Source: Micromonospora sp. FIMYZ51
GTDB lineage: Bacteria > Actinomycetota > Actinomycetes > Mycobacteriales > Micromonosporaceae
DNA: 64,000 nucleotides
Direction: 5' to 3'
Assembly (NCBI RefSeq): GCF_038246755.1
Contig: NZ_CP134706.1
Location: forward strand, 6,637,501-6,701,500
The translations under genes and the position numbers were made by a program. The notes beneath the pieces are model-generated. The model worked only from the letters and a program-made list of their open reading frames with translations. It was not told where the DNA came from and made no database searches. This document shows positions 43,115-53,642 of the stretch, piece after piece (positions within the stretch are counted from its first letter, which is position 1; each line of letters begins with the position of its first letter).

Positions 43115-43131
43115 ATCCACAAGCTGTGGAT
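43115..43131. promoter_or_regulatory. Palindromic ATCCACA-3-TGTGGAT site
   Basis: Perfect 7-bp arms with a 3-base spacer, in the divergent phosphoesterase/GGDEF promoter region, followed at 43134 by CACATGTG. Looks like an operator; the arms also resemble DnaA half sites. Confidence 0.45.
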
Positions 43132-43224
43132 AGCACATGTGTACGAAGGTCGCCGAACCTGCCGCTGAGTACGCTTGATCAGCGACCCCGGCACCGGCCG
43201 GGACCACCCCCGACCTGGAACGAC

Positions 43225-44649
43225 GTGCGAGTGGATCATCAGCGAGTCATCCGTGACAGCACGGCCCGCCTGCCCCTGGCGGCGACCGTCGCCGAGGCGT
43301 GCCAGACGACGGTCGACGCCCTCGCCCAGTTCACCCCCGCCACCATCGCCGTCCTGCTGCACGTAAACGATCGGCTCCGGTGTGTCGCCGCCACCGGGTC
43401 CTGGCAGGTCTTCGCCACGGTGGCGCCGGACGCCGGGATCGTCGGCCGGGTGCACACCGGGGGCAAGTCGGCCGTCGTGGCGGACGTCACCGCCGACCCC
43501 GACCACATCCCGGTACGCCCCGACGTCATCGCCGAGGTGTGCGTACCGGTGCTGGACCCGGCGGGCCGCCCGGTCGGCGTACTCGACCTGCAATGGATCA
43601 CCCCCGCCGACCTTGCGTGGTGGCGGGCGGTGGCCGAGCGGGTCGCCGCCCGGCTCGGCGCCCGGATCGTGGCCCTCGGCGGCCCGACCGAGAGCCGCAG
43701 CGAGAAGCTGCTGCGGCACGCGACGGCGATGACCGCCGCCAGCACCGAACGGGAGCTGCTCTCCGCCGCGATCCGGGCGGCCCGGGACGTGTCCACCCTC
43801 GCCGCAGCCGTCCTGGTGCTCTGCGGTCGCAGCGGTCCGCGGCTGGCCACCCCGCCGGTGGCACCCGGCGAGTTGGAGGCCCGGATCCGCGCCGAGCTGA
43901 CCGAGGCGGGGCCGTCGGCGCTGCGCCGCATCGTCGAGCGGGTCCATCGGTACGGTGCCGGCTACACCCTCGGTGAGGTCGGTCACCCGCCCACCGTCGA
44001 ACACGAGCCGCTGGTCCGGGCCGGCGTACGCACGCTGGTGGCGGTCCCGGTCGGTCCGGCCGACGGTGGCGCGGTGCTGCTGGTCGCCGACGAACAGCTG
44101 CGGCGGCCGGATCCGGCCACGGTCAACCTGATGGAGTTGCTCGCCGGTCAGGCGTGGAGTTGCCTGGACCGGCTGCGCACCCTGGACCGGCTGCGCGAAC
44201 AGGCCAGCTCCGATCCGCTCACCGGGTTGCGGCACACCGGCCCGTTCGGGCAACGGATCGCCCATGCGACCCCCGGCCGCACCGCGCTGCTGGCGATCGA
44301 CGTGGACGGCTTCAAGAGCGTCAACGACACGTACGGCCACCAGGCGGGTGACCTGGTGCTTATCGGTCTGGCCCGGGCCCTGGAGGGCGCGCTGCGCCAG
44401 GGTGACGAGTTGTACCGGATCGGCGGCGACGAGTTCGTCGCGGTGATCGAGGTGAGCCGGCCCGAGGAGGCCGTCCGGGTCGCCGAGCGGCTCACCGAGG
44501 CGGCCCGCCGGATCGGCCGGACGATAAGCGTCGGCGTCGCCCTCCCCCGCCCCGGAGAGTCTCCCGAGCTGACCCTACGCCGCGCCGACCAGGCCCTTTA
44601 CGCGGTCAAGCGCCAGGGTCGCGACGGCGTCCACCTCTCCGCCGCCTAG
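43225..44649 (+). CDS. GAF-domain diguanylate cyclase (GGDEF)
   Basis: 474 residues from GTG 43225 (GTG 43231 also possible); the frame is open upstream without gene-like content. Two GAF-like regions (about 10-150 and 165-310) precede a GGDEF domain starting DPLTGLRHTG. Active site IGGDEF at 400-404, with IDVDGFKSVNDTYGHQAGD upstream. The inhibitory I-site RQGD (391-394) is five residues before GGDEF. It should make c-di-GMP and be product-inhibited. No EAL domain. Its stop shares CTAG with the convergent asd stop. Confidence 0.92.
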   Translation: MRVDHQRVIRDSTARLPLAATVAEACQTTVDALAQFTPATIAVLLHVNDRLRCVAATGSWQVFATVAPDAGIVGRVHTGGKSAVVADVTADPDHIPVRPDVIAEVCVPVLDPAGRPVGVLDLQWITPADLAWWRAVAERVAARLGARIVALGGPTESRSEKLLRHATAMTAASTERELLSAAIRAARDVSTLAAAVLVLCGRSGPRLATPPVAPGELEARIRAELTEAGPSALRRIVERVHRYGAGYTLGEVGHPPTVEHEPLVRAGVRTLVAVPVGPADGGAVLLVADEQLRRPDPATVNLMELLAGQAWSCLDRLRTLDRLREQASSDPLTGLRHTGPFGQRIAHATPGRTALLAIDVDGFKSVNDTYGHQAGDLVLIGLARALEGALRQGDELYRIGGDEFVAVIEVSRPEEAVRVAERLTEAARRIGRTISVGVALPRPGESPELTLRRADQALYAVKRQGRDGVHLSAA

Positions 44650-45701
44650 CTGAGGTCCTTGGCGAGCAGTTCGGCGATCTGGGCGGCGTTGAGGGCTGCG
44701 CCCTTGCGCAGGTTGTCGCCGGTGACGAAGAAGTCAAGCGCACGCGGGTCGTCGAGGGCGCGGCGAATCCGGCCGACCCAGGAGGGATCCGTGCCGACCG
44801 CGTCGATGGGCATCGGGAACTCCCCGGCCGCCGGATCGTCGACCACGATCACCCCGGGAGCGTTGCGGAGCACCTCGCGGGCTCCGTCGACGTCGATCTC
44901 GGTGGCGAAGACCGCGTGCACCGCGACCGAGTGGCCGGTCAACACCGGCACCCGTACGCAGGTGGCGGAGACCTTGAGGTCGGGCATCCCGAGGATCTTG
45001 CGCGACTCGTCGCGCAGCTTCATCTCCTCCGACGACCAGCCGCCGTCGGTCAGCGCGCCGGCCCACGGCACCACGTTGAGCGCCAGCGGGGCGGGGAACG
45101 GGCCGAGGTCGTCACCGACCGCCTGCCGCACGTCGCCGGTACGCGAACCGAGCATCCGGTCGCCGGCCACCTTTGTCAGCTGGTTGTGCAGGGTGTCCGC
45201 GCCGGCCTGCCCCGCGCCGGAAACCGCCTGGTACGAGGCGAGTACCAGCTCACGCAGGCCGTACTCGTAGTGCAGCGGAGCAACCGCAATGATCATCGCG
45301 AGGGTGGTGCAGTTCGCGCTGGCGACGATGCCCCGTGGCCGGTCACCCACCTGCTCGGGATTGATCTCCGGCACCACCAGCGGCACGTCCCGGTCCATCC
45401 GGAAGGCGCCGGAGTTGTCCACCACGACCGCGCCCCGGCGTACCGCGACCGGCGCCCAACGCGCGGCGACCTCGTCCGGTACGTCGAACATCGCGACGTC
45501 CACCCCGTCGAGCGCCTCCTCGGTAAGCGCCTGGACGGTCAACTCCTCGCCCCGGCACCGCACCTTCCGCCCGACCGACCGCTCGGAGGCCAGCAGGCGA
45601 ATCTCGCCCCAGACGTTGCGGCGCCCGGTGAGCAGCTCGCACATCACCGCCCCGACGGCTCCCGTCGCCCCGACCACGGCCAGGGTGGGCAGCCTGGCCA
45701 C
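44646..45701 (-). CDS. asd: Aspartate-semialdehyde dehydrogenase
   Basis: 351 residues. Reduces aspartyl phosphate to aspartate semialdehyde for lysine, methionine and threonine and for diaminopimelate in the wall. NADP-binding VVGATGAVGAVM at the start, catalytic Cys131 in ASANCTT, and a later His-containing RVPVLTGHS. Follows ask with a 5-base gap, the conserved actinomycete ask-asd operon (Rv3709c-Rv3708c). The stop overlaps the GGDEF stop tail to tail. Confidence 0.97.
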   Translation of the reverse strand: MARLPTLAVVGATGAVGAVMCELLTGRRNVWGEIRLLASERSVGRKVRCRGEELTVQALTEEALDGVDVAMFDVPDEVAARWAPVAVRRGAVVVDNSGAFRMDRDVPLVVPEINPEQVGDRPRGIVASANCTTLAMIIAVAPLHYEYGLRELVLASYQAVSGAGQAGADTLHNQLTKVAGDRMLGSRTGDVRQAVGDDLGPFPAPLALNVVPWAGALTDGGWSSEEMKLRDESRKILGMPDLKVSATCVRVPVLTGHSVAVHAVFATEIDVDGAREVLRNAPGVIVVDDPAAGEFPMPIDAVGTDPSWVGRIRRALDDPRALDFFVTGDNLRKGAALNAAQIAELLAKDLS

Positions 45702-45706
45702 GGACG

Positions 45707-46972
45707 CTACCGCCCCGTTCCCGCGTACACCACGGCTTCGGTGTCACCGCCAAGGTCGAACGCCTCGTGGATGGCGCGGACCGCCGCGTCGAGGTCGGAG
45801 TCCCGGCAGACCACGGAGACCCGGATCTCCGAGGTGGAGATCATTTCGATGTTCACCCCGGCCTGGCCCAGCGCCGCGAAGAAACCAGCGGCCACTCCCG
45901 GATGCGACCGCATCCCGGCACCGATCAGCGAGACCTTACCGACGTGGTCGTCGTAGAGCAGGCCCTTGAAGTTGACCACTTCCTGGATCTTGCTGAGCGC
46001 ACTCATCGCGGTGGGGCCGTCGGTCTTCGGCAGGGTGAAGGAGATGTCCGTGCGTCCGGTGCCCTCGGTGGAGACGTTCTGCACGATCATGTCGATGTTG
46101 ATCTCGGCGTCCGCGACGGTGTCGAAGATCCGTGCCGCAGCGCCCGGCTCGTCGGGCACCCCGACGATCGTGATCTTGGCCTCGCTGCGGTCGTGGGCCA
46201 CTCCGGTGATCAGTGCCTGCTCCACAGGAAGCTCCTCCATCGATCCGGTGACCATGGTGCCGGTGTTTGTCGAGTATGACGAACGGACGTGGATCGGCAG
46301 CCCTGCCCGGCGCGCGTATTCCACGCTGCGCAGGTGCAGCACCTTCGCGCCGCAGGCGGCCAGTTCCAGCATCTCCTCGTAGGTGATCTTCTTGATGTGC
46401 CGGGCGTTTGGCACGATGCGCGGGTCGGCGGTGAAAACGCCGTCCACGTCGGTGTAGATCTCGCAGACGTCCGCCTGGAGCGCGGCGGCCAACGCCACGG
46501 CGGTGGTGTCAGATCCGCCCCGGCCGAGCGTGGTGACGTCCTTGGTGTCCTGCGAGACACCCTGGAACCCGGCCACGATCACCACGGCACCCTCATCCAG
46601 CGCCCCCTTGAGCCGCCCCGGGGTGACGTCGATGATCCGCGCCCTGCCGTGCACCGAGGTGGTGATCACACCCGCCTGCGAGCCGGTGAAGGACCGGGCC
46701 TCGTAGCCCAGGTTGTGAATCGCCATGGCGAGCAGTGCCATGGAGATCCGCTCCCCGGCGGTGAGCAGCATGTCCAGTTCCCGGCCGGGCGGCAGCGGAC
46801 TCACCTGATTGGCCAGGTCGAGCAGCTCATCAGTGGTGTCGCCCATCGCGGAAACCACGACGACCACGTCGTCGCCGGCTTTGCGGGCCGCGACGATCCG
46901 TTCGGCCACCCGCTTGATCCGCTCCGCGTTGGCGACGGAGGATCCGCCGTACTTCTGCACCACGAGTGCCAC
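45707..46972 (-). CDS. ask: Aspartate kinase
   Basis: 421 residues from GTG 46972; longer readings upstream are not credible. Phosphorylates aspartate, first step to lysine/threonine/methionine. Kinase domain starts [20 protein letters not shown], with [16 protein letters not shown] and [13 protein letters not shown]. Two C-terminal ACT domains ([38 protein letters not shown]) for feedback control. An in-frame ATG at 46240 ([15 protein letters not shown]) matches the internal start of the separate beta subunit in Corynebacterium and related lysC genes, giving a 177-residue regulatory chain. Confidence 0.96.
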   Translation of the reverse strand: MALVVQKYGGSSVANAERIKRVAERIVAARKAGDDVVVVVSAMGDTTDELLDLANQVSPLPPGRELDMLLTAGERISMALLAMAIHNLGYEARSFTGSQAGVITTSVHGRARIIDVTPGRLKGALDEGAVVIVAGFQGVSQDTKDVTTLGRGGSDTTAVALAAALQADVCEIYTDVDGVFTADPRIVPNARHIKKITYEEMLELAACGAKVLHLRSVEYARRAGLPIHVRSSYSTNTGTMVTGSMEELPVEQALITGVAHDRSEAKITIVGVPDEPGAAARIFDTVADAEINIDMIVQNVSTEGTGRTDISFTLPKTDGPTAMSALSKIQEVVNFKGLLYDDHVGKVSLIGAGMRSHPGVAAGFFAALGQAGVNIEMISTSEIRVSVVCRDSDLDAAVRAIHEAFDLGGDTEAVVYAGTGR

Positions 46973-46996
46973 GACGGCGCACTCCCTCCCGGTTGC

Positions 46997-47061
46997 CCTG
47001 AGCGTGCCGACACCGTCGGCACTCAGGCTTGAGCGTGCCGACGCCGCCGGCACCGGGGCCG
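46997..47061. repeat. 31-bp tandem duplication of a hairpin upstream of ask
   Basis: GAGCGTGCCGAC begins at 47000 and 47031. The first unit folds as GTGCCGAC-acc-GTCGGCAC (47004-47022) with outer CCTGA/TCAGG pairing. The second is a diverged version (GTGCCGACGCCGCCGGCAC). It lies 25 bases before the ask start, in the likely 5' leader. Confidence 0.6.
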
Positions 47062-47228
47062 GCGGCGCGGGTCGGACGACCTCAGGGTATCGGGCCGGTC
47101 TGACCGCCGGGTCAGGTGATCCCACGATCCGGCCCGCCCGGCGGCCGAAGGTGGCCCGCGACACGCCGGAAACGTCGGCGTCCGGCGAGGGGTGTCCGGA
47201 AGCGGTCCGCAACGCCGAGAATGACCGG

Positions 47229-48173
47229 GTGTCCGACCACCGTCCCGCCCGGCACTGCCCCGCCCCGCTCGCCCTCGCCGGCGAGGTGCCCACCCGGGTC
47301 CCGCACGACCGGGTGCTGCCCACTCGGCTCGCGCACGCCCTGTCCGTAGCGTTCGTGCTCGCGCTGCCCGTGTTCTTCGCCGGCTGCTCCGCCGACCCGC
47401 CCGCCGACCCGGCGCCGCCACCGAGCACCGCGCCCCGGCCGGCGGGGCTGGAGGCGGCCCGCGACGAGTTGGCCGCGCTCGCCGCCGCCGCCCAGGATCG
47501 GCACCTGGTCGCCCGCTACACCTGGCAGGTCGACCAGGCCACCGCCCGCCTGATCACGGTGACCAGCGCCAACGATGACAGTTGGCGGGTGGACATACCG
47601 GGCGGCGCACTCGGCGGCACGGCGGACATCTCGCTCGCCGCGACGGCCGACGGACTGTTCCAGTGTGCGTTGCCCTCGGTGGACCGGCCGCAGCCGGCGA
47701 GTTGCGTACGCCTCGGCGACCGGGACGACACCCTGCCGCGCCGGCTCGATCCCCGGGTGCAGCATCCGTTCACCGACTGGTTGGACGTGCTGACCGACCG
47801 CCGCGCCCCGCTCTCCGTCTCGCCGGCCATGGCACCGCCCGGGGCGACCGGCTCCTGCTACTCGGTGGAGACCACTGCGGCCTCCATCAACCCGCCGCTG
47901 GACGTCGGGATCTACTGCTTCGACGCCGACGGGACCCCGACTGCGGTACGCGCCGCCTTCGGCACGCTGACGTTGGCCGCACCGCCCGAAGCCGCCCCGG
48001 CCACGGTGCAGTTGGCCGGGCCGGTGACCGACGGGGAACCGCTCGGCATGACGGCACCGCCGGTGGACCCGTGGGACTCGGGCGCCCCCGCCGACCCGGG
48101 AGCTCCCGGCGACGCACGGGCACCGACGGACGGCCAGCCCGGCGGCCCGGAGCCGAGCACCGGAACGCCCTGA
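47229..48173 (+). CDS. Hypothetical lipoprotein
   Basis: 314 residues from GTG 47229; GTG 47286 would shorten the N-terminus. A hydrophobic signal ([16 protein letters not shown]) ends in a lipobox Cys. The mature part begins with a Pro/Ala linker, then a soluble domain with several cysteines ([37 protein letters not shown]), probably two disulfides. The tail is Pro/Gly/Asp-rich. No family recognised. Divergent from ask. Confidence 0.65.
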   Translation: MSDHRPARHCPAPLALAGEVPTRVPHDRVLPTRLAHALSVAFVLALPVFFAGCSADPPADPAPPPSTAPRPAGLEAARDELAALAAAAQDRHLVARYTWQVDQATARLITVTSANDDSWRVDIPGGALGGTADISLAATADGLFQCALPSVDRPQPASCVRLGDRDDTLPRRLDPRVQHPFTDWLDVLTDRRAPLSVSPAMAPPGATGSCYSVETTAASINPPLDVGIYCFDADGTPTAVRAAFGTLTLAAPPEAAPATVQLAGPVTDGEPLGMTAPPVDPWDSGAPADPGAPGDARAPTDGQPGGPEPSTGTP

Positions 48174-48257
48174 CCACGTGTTGCGTTACGGGTGTCGTTG
48201 CCCACACCCGGCCACCCCGCCGGGCCGGTCAAATCGCCCATACGGGACTGTTTACCC

Positions 48258-48806
48258 ATGACGGACCTCACCCCGCTGCTTGCCTTCCGCTGGAGCCCGC
48301 GGTCCTTCGACCCGGGCGCCGAGTTGAGCCGGACCGAAGCGGCGACGCTGCTGGAGGCCGCCCGGTGGGCGCCCTCGATCGACAACCGGCAGCCCTGGCG
48401 GTTCGCCCTCGGGCATCGCGACGACGACACCTTCAAACGGATCCTGGTCAACCTGCTCCCCGCCGACCAACGCTGGGCCGGCCGCGCCAGCATGCTGCTG
48501 CTCGCCGCGTACGCCCGGACCGGCCACCCGTTCGCGGCGTACGACCTGGGCCAGGCGGTGGCTCACCTGACCGTGCAGGCCACCGCACTCGGACTGCACG
48601 TACGCCAACTGACCGACATCGACCACGCCGGCCTGACCGCCGACCTCGACCTGCCCCCCGAGTTGCGACCGTACGTGGTGGTCGCGGTCGGGCAACTGGG
48701 CGATCCACTGAGCCTTCCGGCCGACCTGGTGGCCGACGAGACCGCGTTACGCCACCGACGCCCCCTTGCCGAACTCATGCTGAGCTGCGCGGACGCGGGG
48801 CAGTGA
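48258..48806 (+). CDS. Nitroreductase-family protein
   Basis: 182 residues from ATG 48258. FMN nitroreductase-like fold with FRWSPRSFDPG, LLEAARWAPSIDNRQPWRF (the phosphate-binding segment), AYDLGQAVAHLTVQATALGLH and a final VAVGQLGDP. Slightly short for the family. Reduces nitro or quinone compounds using NAD(P)H, or acts in another flavin reaction; the substrate is unknown. It is the last gene before the leuA leader region. Confidence 0.88.
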   Translation: MTDLTPLLAFRWSPRSFDPGAELSRTEAATLLEAARWAPSIDNRQPWRFALGHRDDDTFKRILVNLLPADQRWAGRASMLLLAAYARTGHPFAAYDLGQAVAHLTVQATALGLHVRQLTDIDHAGLTADLDLPPELRPYVVVAVGQLGDPLSLPADLVADETALRHRRPLAELMLSCADAGQ

Positions 48807-48883
48807 CCGAAGGGCGCGAATTCCGTCTCAAAGTCCGGACCCGGCTTCCCAGAACCCGTCCCATCACGTAGTGTCACTCTGTC

Positions 48884-48928
48884 ATGTGGCAGGCGTACCT
48901 TCTCCTTGGTCGCCGCGACGGGGCCTGA
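48884..48928 (+). CDS. leuA leader peptide (M-W-Q-A-Y-L-L-L-G-R-R-D-G-A)
   Basis: 14-codon reading frame 118 bases upstream of leuA with three consecutive leucine codons, CTT-CTC-CTT, including the rarely used CTT twice in a genome that prefers CTG. This is the signature of ribosome-mediated attenuation: leucine starvation stalls the ribosome on the triplet. Similar leucine leader peptides precede leuA in other actinomycetes. Very short and so invisible to ordinary gene callers. Confidence 0.8.
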   Translation: MWQAYLLLGRRDGA

Positions 48929-48948
48929 CGGCCGGCACCTCGTCGCGG
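48913..48948 (+). promoter_or_regulatory. Attenuator hairpin downstream of the leucine codons
   Basis: CCGCGACG (48913-48920) pairs with CGTCGCGG (48941-48948), with an inner GGCC-TGAC-GGCC hairpin (48922-48933). It begins six bases after the leucine codons and covers the leader stop codon. A stalled ribosome would alter this fold. No T run follows, so control may act by Rho or on translation. Confidence 0.6.
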
Positions 48949-49018
48949 AGTTGAACCGCGCCGCCAGCACAGTCCCGGATCCTTCCGCTCGGCATCCGCT
49001 GCCGACATCCACTGCTGA

Positions 49019-50848
<1,830 letters not shown>

Positions 50849-50854
<6 letters not shown>

Positions 50855-52327
50855 GTCCGACTGTTGAACGGGGGCCCCGCTACGTTTTTGTGGTGACCGA
50901 CGGGCGGGACGGTGCACGAGCAAGGCAGCGGTCGCCGCCCCCACCAGCAGCAGCCCGGCGCACCAGAGCAGGGCACCCCGGTACGCGGTGGTCAGTTCCG
51001 CGCGTTGCTCGTACCCGGTGCCGGAGAGCCCGACCAACAGCGGCAGCGCGGCCACCGCCAGCAGGCCACCGACCCGGGAGGCGGCGTTGTTGAAACCGCT
51101 CGCCACCCCGGCGAAGCGGTCGGCGACGGCGGCCAGCACGGAGGCGGTCAGCGGCGCCACCACCATGGTCAGCCCGGCTCCGAAGATCGCCACGCCGGGC
51201 AACACCGACCAGTACGACGCGCCCGGCCCGACCCCGCGCAGCATCAGCAGACCGGCGGCGGCCAGTACCGGCCCGACGGTCAGCAGCAGCCGTGGCCCGA
51301 TCTTCGCCGAGAGTGCACCGGCACCGGGCGAGCCGACCAGCAGCAGCACGGTCATCGGCAGCAGGGCCAGCCCGGTGCGGAAGGCCGACCAGCCGACCAC
51401 GTTCTGGAGATAGACGGCGAAGAAGAAGGTGAACCCGCTGAGTGCGGCGTAGACCAACACGGTGAAGACGTTCAGCACCGAGAACAACCGGCTACCGAAG
51501 AGCCCGGTGGGCAGCATCGCGGTCTCGCCACGGCGCCGTTCCACGAACACGAACACCACTGCGGCGAGCACCGCGACCACGGCCGCCAGCACCACCGGCA
51601 GCGAGTGCAGGCCCCGGCCGGGGGCGTCGACCAGGGCGTACGTGACACCGGCCAGGGCGAGCGCACCCAGCAACGCACCGGCCACGTCGAAGCGGCGCGC
51701 TCCTCGGCCCGCTTCCCGGGTACGGGAGACGGTCTCGTCCCGGCTCTCCGGCACCCAGCGGACGGTGGCCAGCAGCACCAGCCCGGCCAACGGGACGTTC
51801 AGGAAGAAGATCCAGCGCCAGGAGAGCGCGTCGATCAGCCAGCCGCCGATGAACGGGCCGAGCGCGGTGGAAACGCCGGAGAGGCCCGACCAGGCGCCGA
51901 TCGCCTTCGCCCGGTCATCGGGATGGAAGGTGGATTGCAGCAGCGACAGCGAGCCCGGGGTGAGCAGGGCCCCGCCGGCACCCTGGAGGAAGCGTGCCGC
52001 CACCAACCAGTCGGTACGCAGGGCCAGCCCGCAGAGCACCGAGGCGACCGTGAACCAGACCACTCCGATCAGGAAGATCCGCCGCCGACCGAACCGGTCG
52101 CCGAGCGCCCCGCCGAGCAGCACGAACGCCGCGAGCGTGAGCAGGTAGCCGTTGACCGTCCACTGTAGGCCCGCCACGGACGCGCCGAGGTCGGCACCGA
52201 GCCGGGGCAGCGCCACGTTGACCACGGTGGTATCCAGGAACACCATGCCGGATGCGAGTACGGCGGCAGCGAGGGTGCCCCGACCGGCGGCCGTTCCCAG
52301 CCGGACCGCGGAGGCTCGTTCGGACAT
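50849..52327 (-). CDS. MFS drug exporter, DHA2 (EmrB/QacA) type
   Basis: 492 residues from ATG 52327. About 14 hydrophobic helices. MFS motifs GGALGDRFGRRRIF between helices 2 and 3 and LDTTVVNVALP in helix 1, the latter typical of DHA2 14-TM drug:H+ antiporters. Likely proton-driven efflux of drugs or metabolites. Its last dozen codons (RSGAPVQQSDC) and the TAA stop come from the adjacent repeat and half repeat, so the C-terminus is recently altered. Divergent from the HNH gene. Confidence 0.9.
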
Positions 52328-52435
52328 GCCTTCCAATCTGCCGTGCGGCATGTGCCAGACACCGCGAAACGCCGAAACCGCGCCCGGGTACTGTGCGGGA
52401 TCGCCGTAAGCCCGCAAGCTGGAGAGGTGTCGTCT

Positions 52436-53098
52436 GTGCGTACCAGATTAGGACCTCGCGCCCTGGGGGCGCTCGCGCTCGTCGCGGCGCTCACCCTCGG
52501 CGCGGCCGGGTGTGTGCCGTTGGAGGAGCCGGAGGAACTGCCGAGCAGCAGCGACGGCGGCTCCATCACCCAGATGCTCTCCGAGCTCACCGTGGCCGAA
52601 GCCGGCGCCATGCGCGGCTACAGCCGCAGCCGATTCCCGCACTGGCGCAAGACCGGCCAGAACTGCGATGTGCGGGACACCGTGCTGGAGCGCGACGGCA
52701 AGGACATCAAGCACTCCGGCTGCAACGTGGTGGGCGGGCGGTGGGAGAGCGTCTACGACGGACGCAGCTTCACCGATCCGTCCAGTGTGGATATCGATCA
52801 CATGGTGCCGCTCGCCAACGCCTGGCGCTCCGGCGCTGACGAATGGGACGACTCGAAGCGCGGCGATTTCGCCAACGACCTGGACCGGCCGCAGCTCTTC
52901 GCGGTTTCCGCCTCCTCCAATCGGGCAAAGGGTGACCAGGATCCGTCCCAGTGGAAACCACCAAACCGGTCATACTGGTGCCAGTATGCCGGCGACTGGG
53001 TGGCCGTGAAGCATCACTGGCAGCTGACGGTGACCAGTGCCGAAAAGGCCACGCTTACCGACATGTTGGAGGGCTGCACATGGGAGAGCAAGCCGTAA
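52436..53098 (+). CDS. Secreted HNH-type nuclease lipoprotein (DUF1524)
   Basis: 220 residues from GTG 52436, with GGAGAGG nine bases upstream. Signal peptide and lipobox (LGAAGC). The domain contains CDVRDTVLERDG, DIDHMVPLANAWRSG (the DH-x-VPL core of DUF1524/GmrSD-like HNH nucleases) and ASSNRAKGDQDPSQWKPP, then YWCQYAGDWVAVKHHWQL. Family members are secreted DNA/RNA nucleases in actinomycetes. Four cysteines could form disulfides. Overlaps the next gene by 19 bases. Confidence 0.9.
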   Translation: MRTRLGPRALGALALVAALTLGAAGCVPLEEPEELPSSSDGGSITQMLSELTVAEAGAMRGYSRSRFPHWRKTGQNCDVRDTVLERDGKDIKHSGCNVVGGRWESVYDGRSFTDPSSVDIDHMVPLANAWRSGADEWDDSKRGDFANDLDRPQLFAVSASSNRAKGDQDPSQWKPPNRSYWCQYAGDWVAVKHHWQLTVTSAEKATLTDMLEGCTWESKP

Positions 53099-53532
53099 CC
53101 GGCTCCGGCGACGCTCCGGCGTCCGAGGGAACGCCGGCGGCTGGCGCAAGCGACGCCGCACCGGCCGCCGGCAGCCCACCAGTCGGGCCGGCCACGGCCG
53201 GCATGACCGCGGACGGTGCCCCCGCCGGCGAGGTGGAGGTGCCGGGCGCCGGGATGACTGCCGACGCCGGGGGCGCCACCGGGCCGCAGAGCCGGACCAC
53301 CGACATCGTGCCGGGGCCGGGCGGGGTGATGACCGACGAGGTCGGGGTGGTGACCGGCGAACTGACGCTGCGCACCGAGTTCGCCGACGGCCAGGTCACC
53401 CTCCGCGTGCAGTACAAGGACGCCGACGAGTGGTACGCGGTCACCGGCGGCACCGCGCCGCTGGATGACGCCGCCGGGTTGGACGCGGTGCACAGCATCG
53501 CCGTCGGCCTGCTGAACCGTCCCGAGGGCTGA
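53080..53532 (+). CDS. Hypothetical protein with internal repeats
   Basis: 150 residues from ATG 53080 (GGAGGG seven bases upstream), starting inside the nuclease gene in another frame. Residues 1-95 are Ala/Gly/Pro-rich and disordered, with a repeated AGMTADGAP / AGMTADAGG motif. Residues 96-150 form a compact region (ELTLRTEFADGQVTLRVQYK, DADEWYAVTGG, AVHSIAVGLLNRP). Translational coupling to the nuclease is likely. It could be a partner or inhibitor, but nothing proves it. Confidence 0.65.
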   Translation: MGEQAVTGSGDAPASEGTPAAGASDAAPAAGSPPVGPATAGMTADGAPAGEVEVPGAGMTADAGGATGPQSRTTDIVPGPGGVMTDEVGVVTGELTLRTEFADGQVTLRVQYKDADEWYAVTGGTAPLDDAAGLDAVHSIAVGLLNRPEG

Positions 53533-53570
53533 GCGTTCCTGCGCCGCAGATGCGCAGGGCGCTCAGCCCT
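53525..53570. terminator. Terminator hairpin over the stop codon
   Basis: AGGGCTGAGCG-TT-CCTGCGC pairs with GCGCAGG-G-CGCTCAGCCCT around the loop CGCAGAT: 18 pairs with one internal bulge. It includes the stop codon of the preceding gene and serves the convergent pair with dppF. Confidence 0.8.
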
Positions 53571-53585
53571 GTACCGTCCTGCACG

Positions 53586-53642
53586 TGTTAAAAGGGGGCC
53601 CTTCCTCTACCGCAGGCGTTAAGAGGGGGCCCTTCCTTACAC
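53586..53642 (+). repeat. 57-bp GGGGGCCC repeat (copy D) at the dppF 3' end
   Basis: TGTTAAAAGGGGGCCCTTCC to GGGGGCCCTTCCTTACAC, exactly 57 bp and gap-free against copies A, B and C. The dppF stop codon (TAA, complement of 53637-53639) lies in its terminal CTTACAC. Confidence 0.88.

Noticed and set aside
43115..43131. DnaA boxes/replication origin
   Set aside because: Only two inverted half-matches are present, with no cluster of boxes, no dnaA/dnaN nearby and no AT-rich unwinding region.
46997..47061. Lysine riboswitch upstream of ask
   Set aside because: The region is only two short hairpins and lacks the multi-helix core and length of a lysine riboswitch.
48201..48230. Second copy of the tRNA-Pro 3' end as attR
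   Set aside because: Only GGCCACCCCG matches, about 10 bases, which is expected by chance in this GC-rich sequence.
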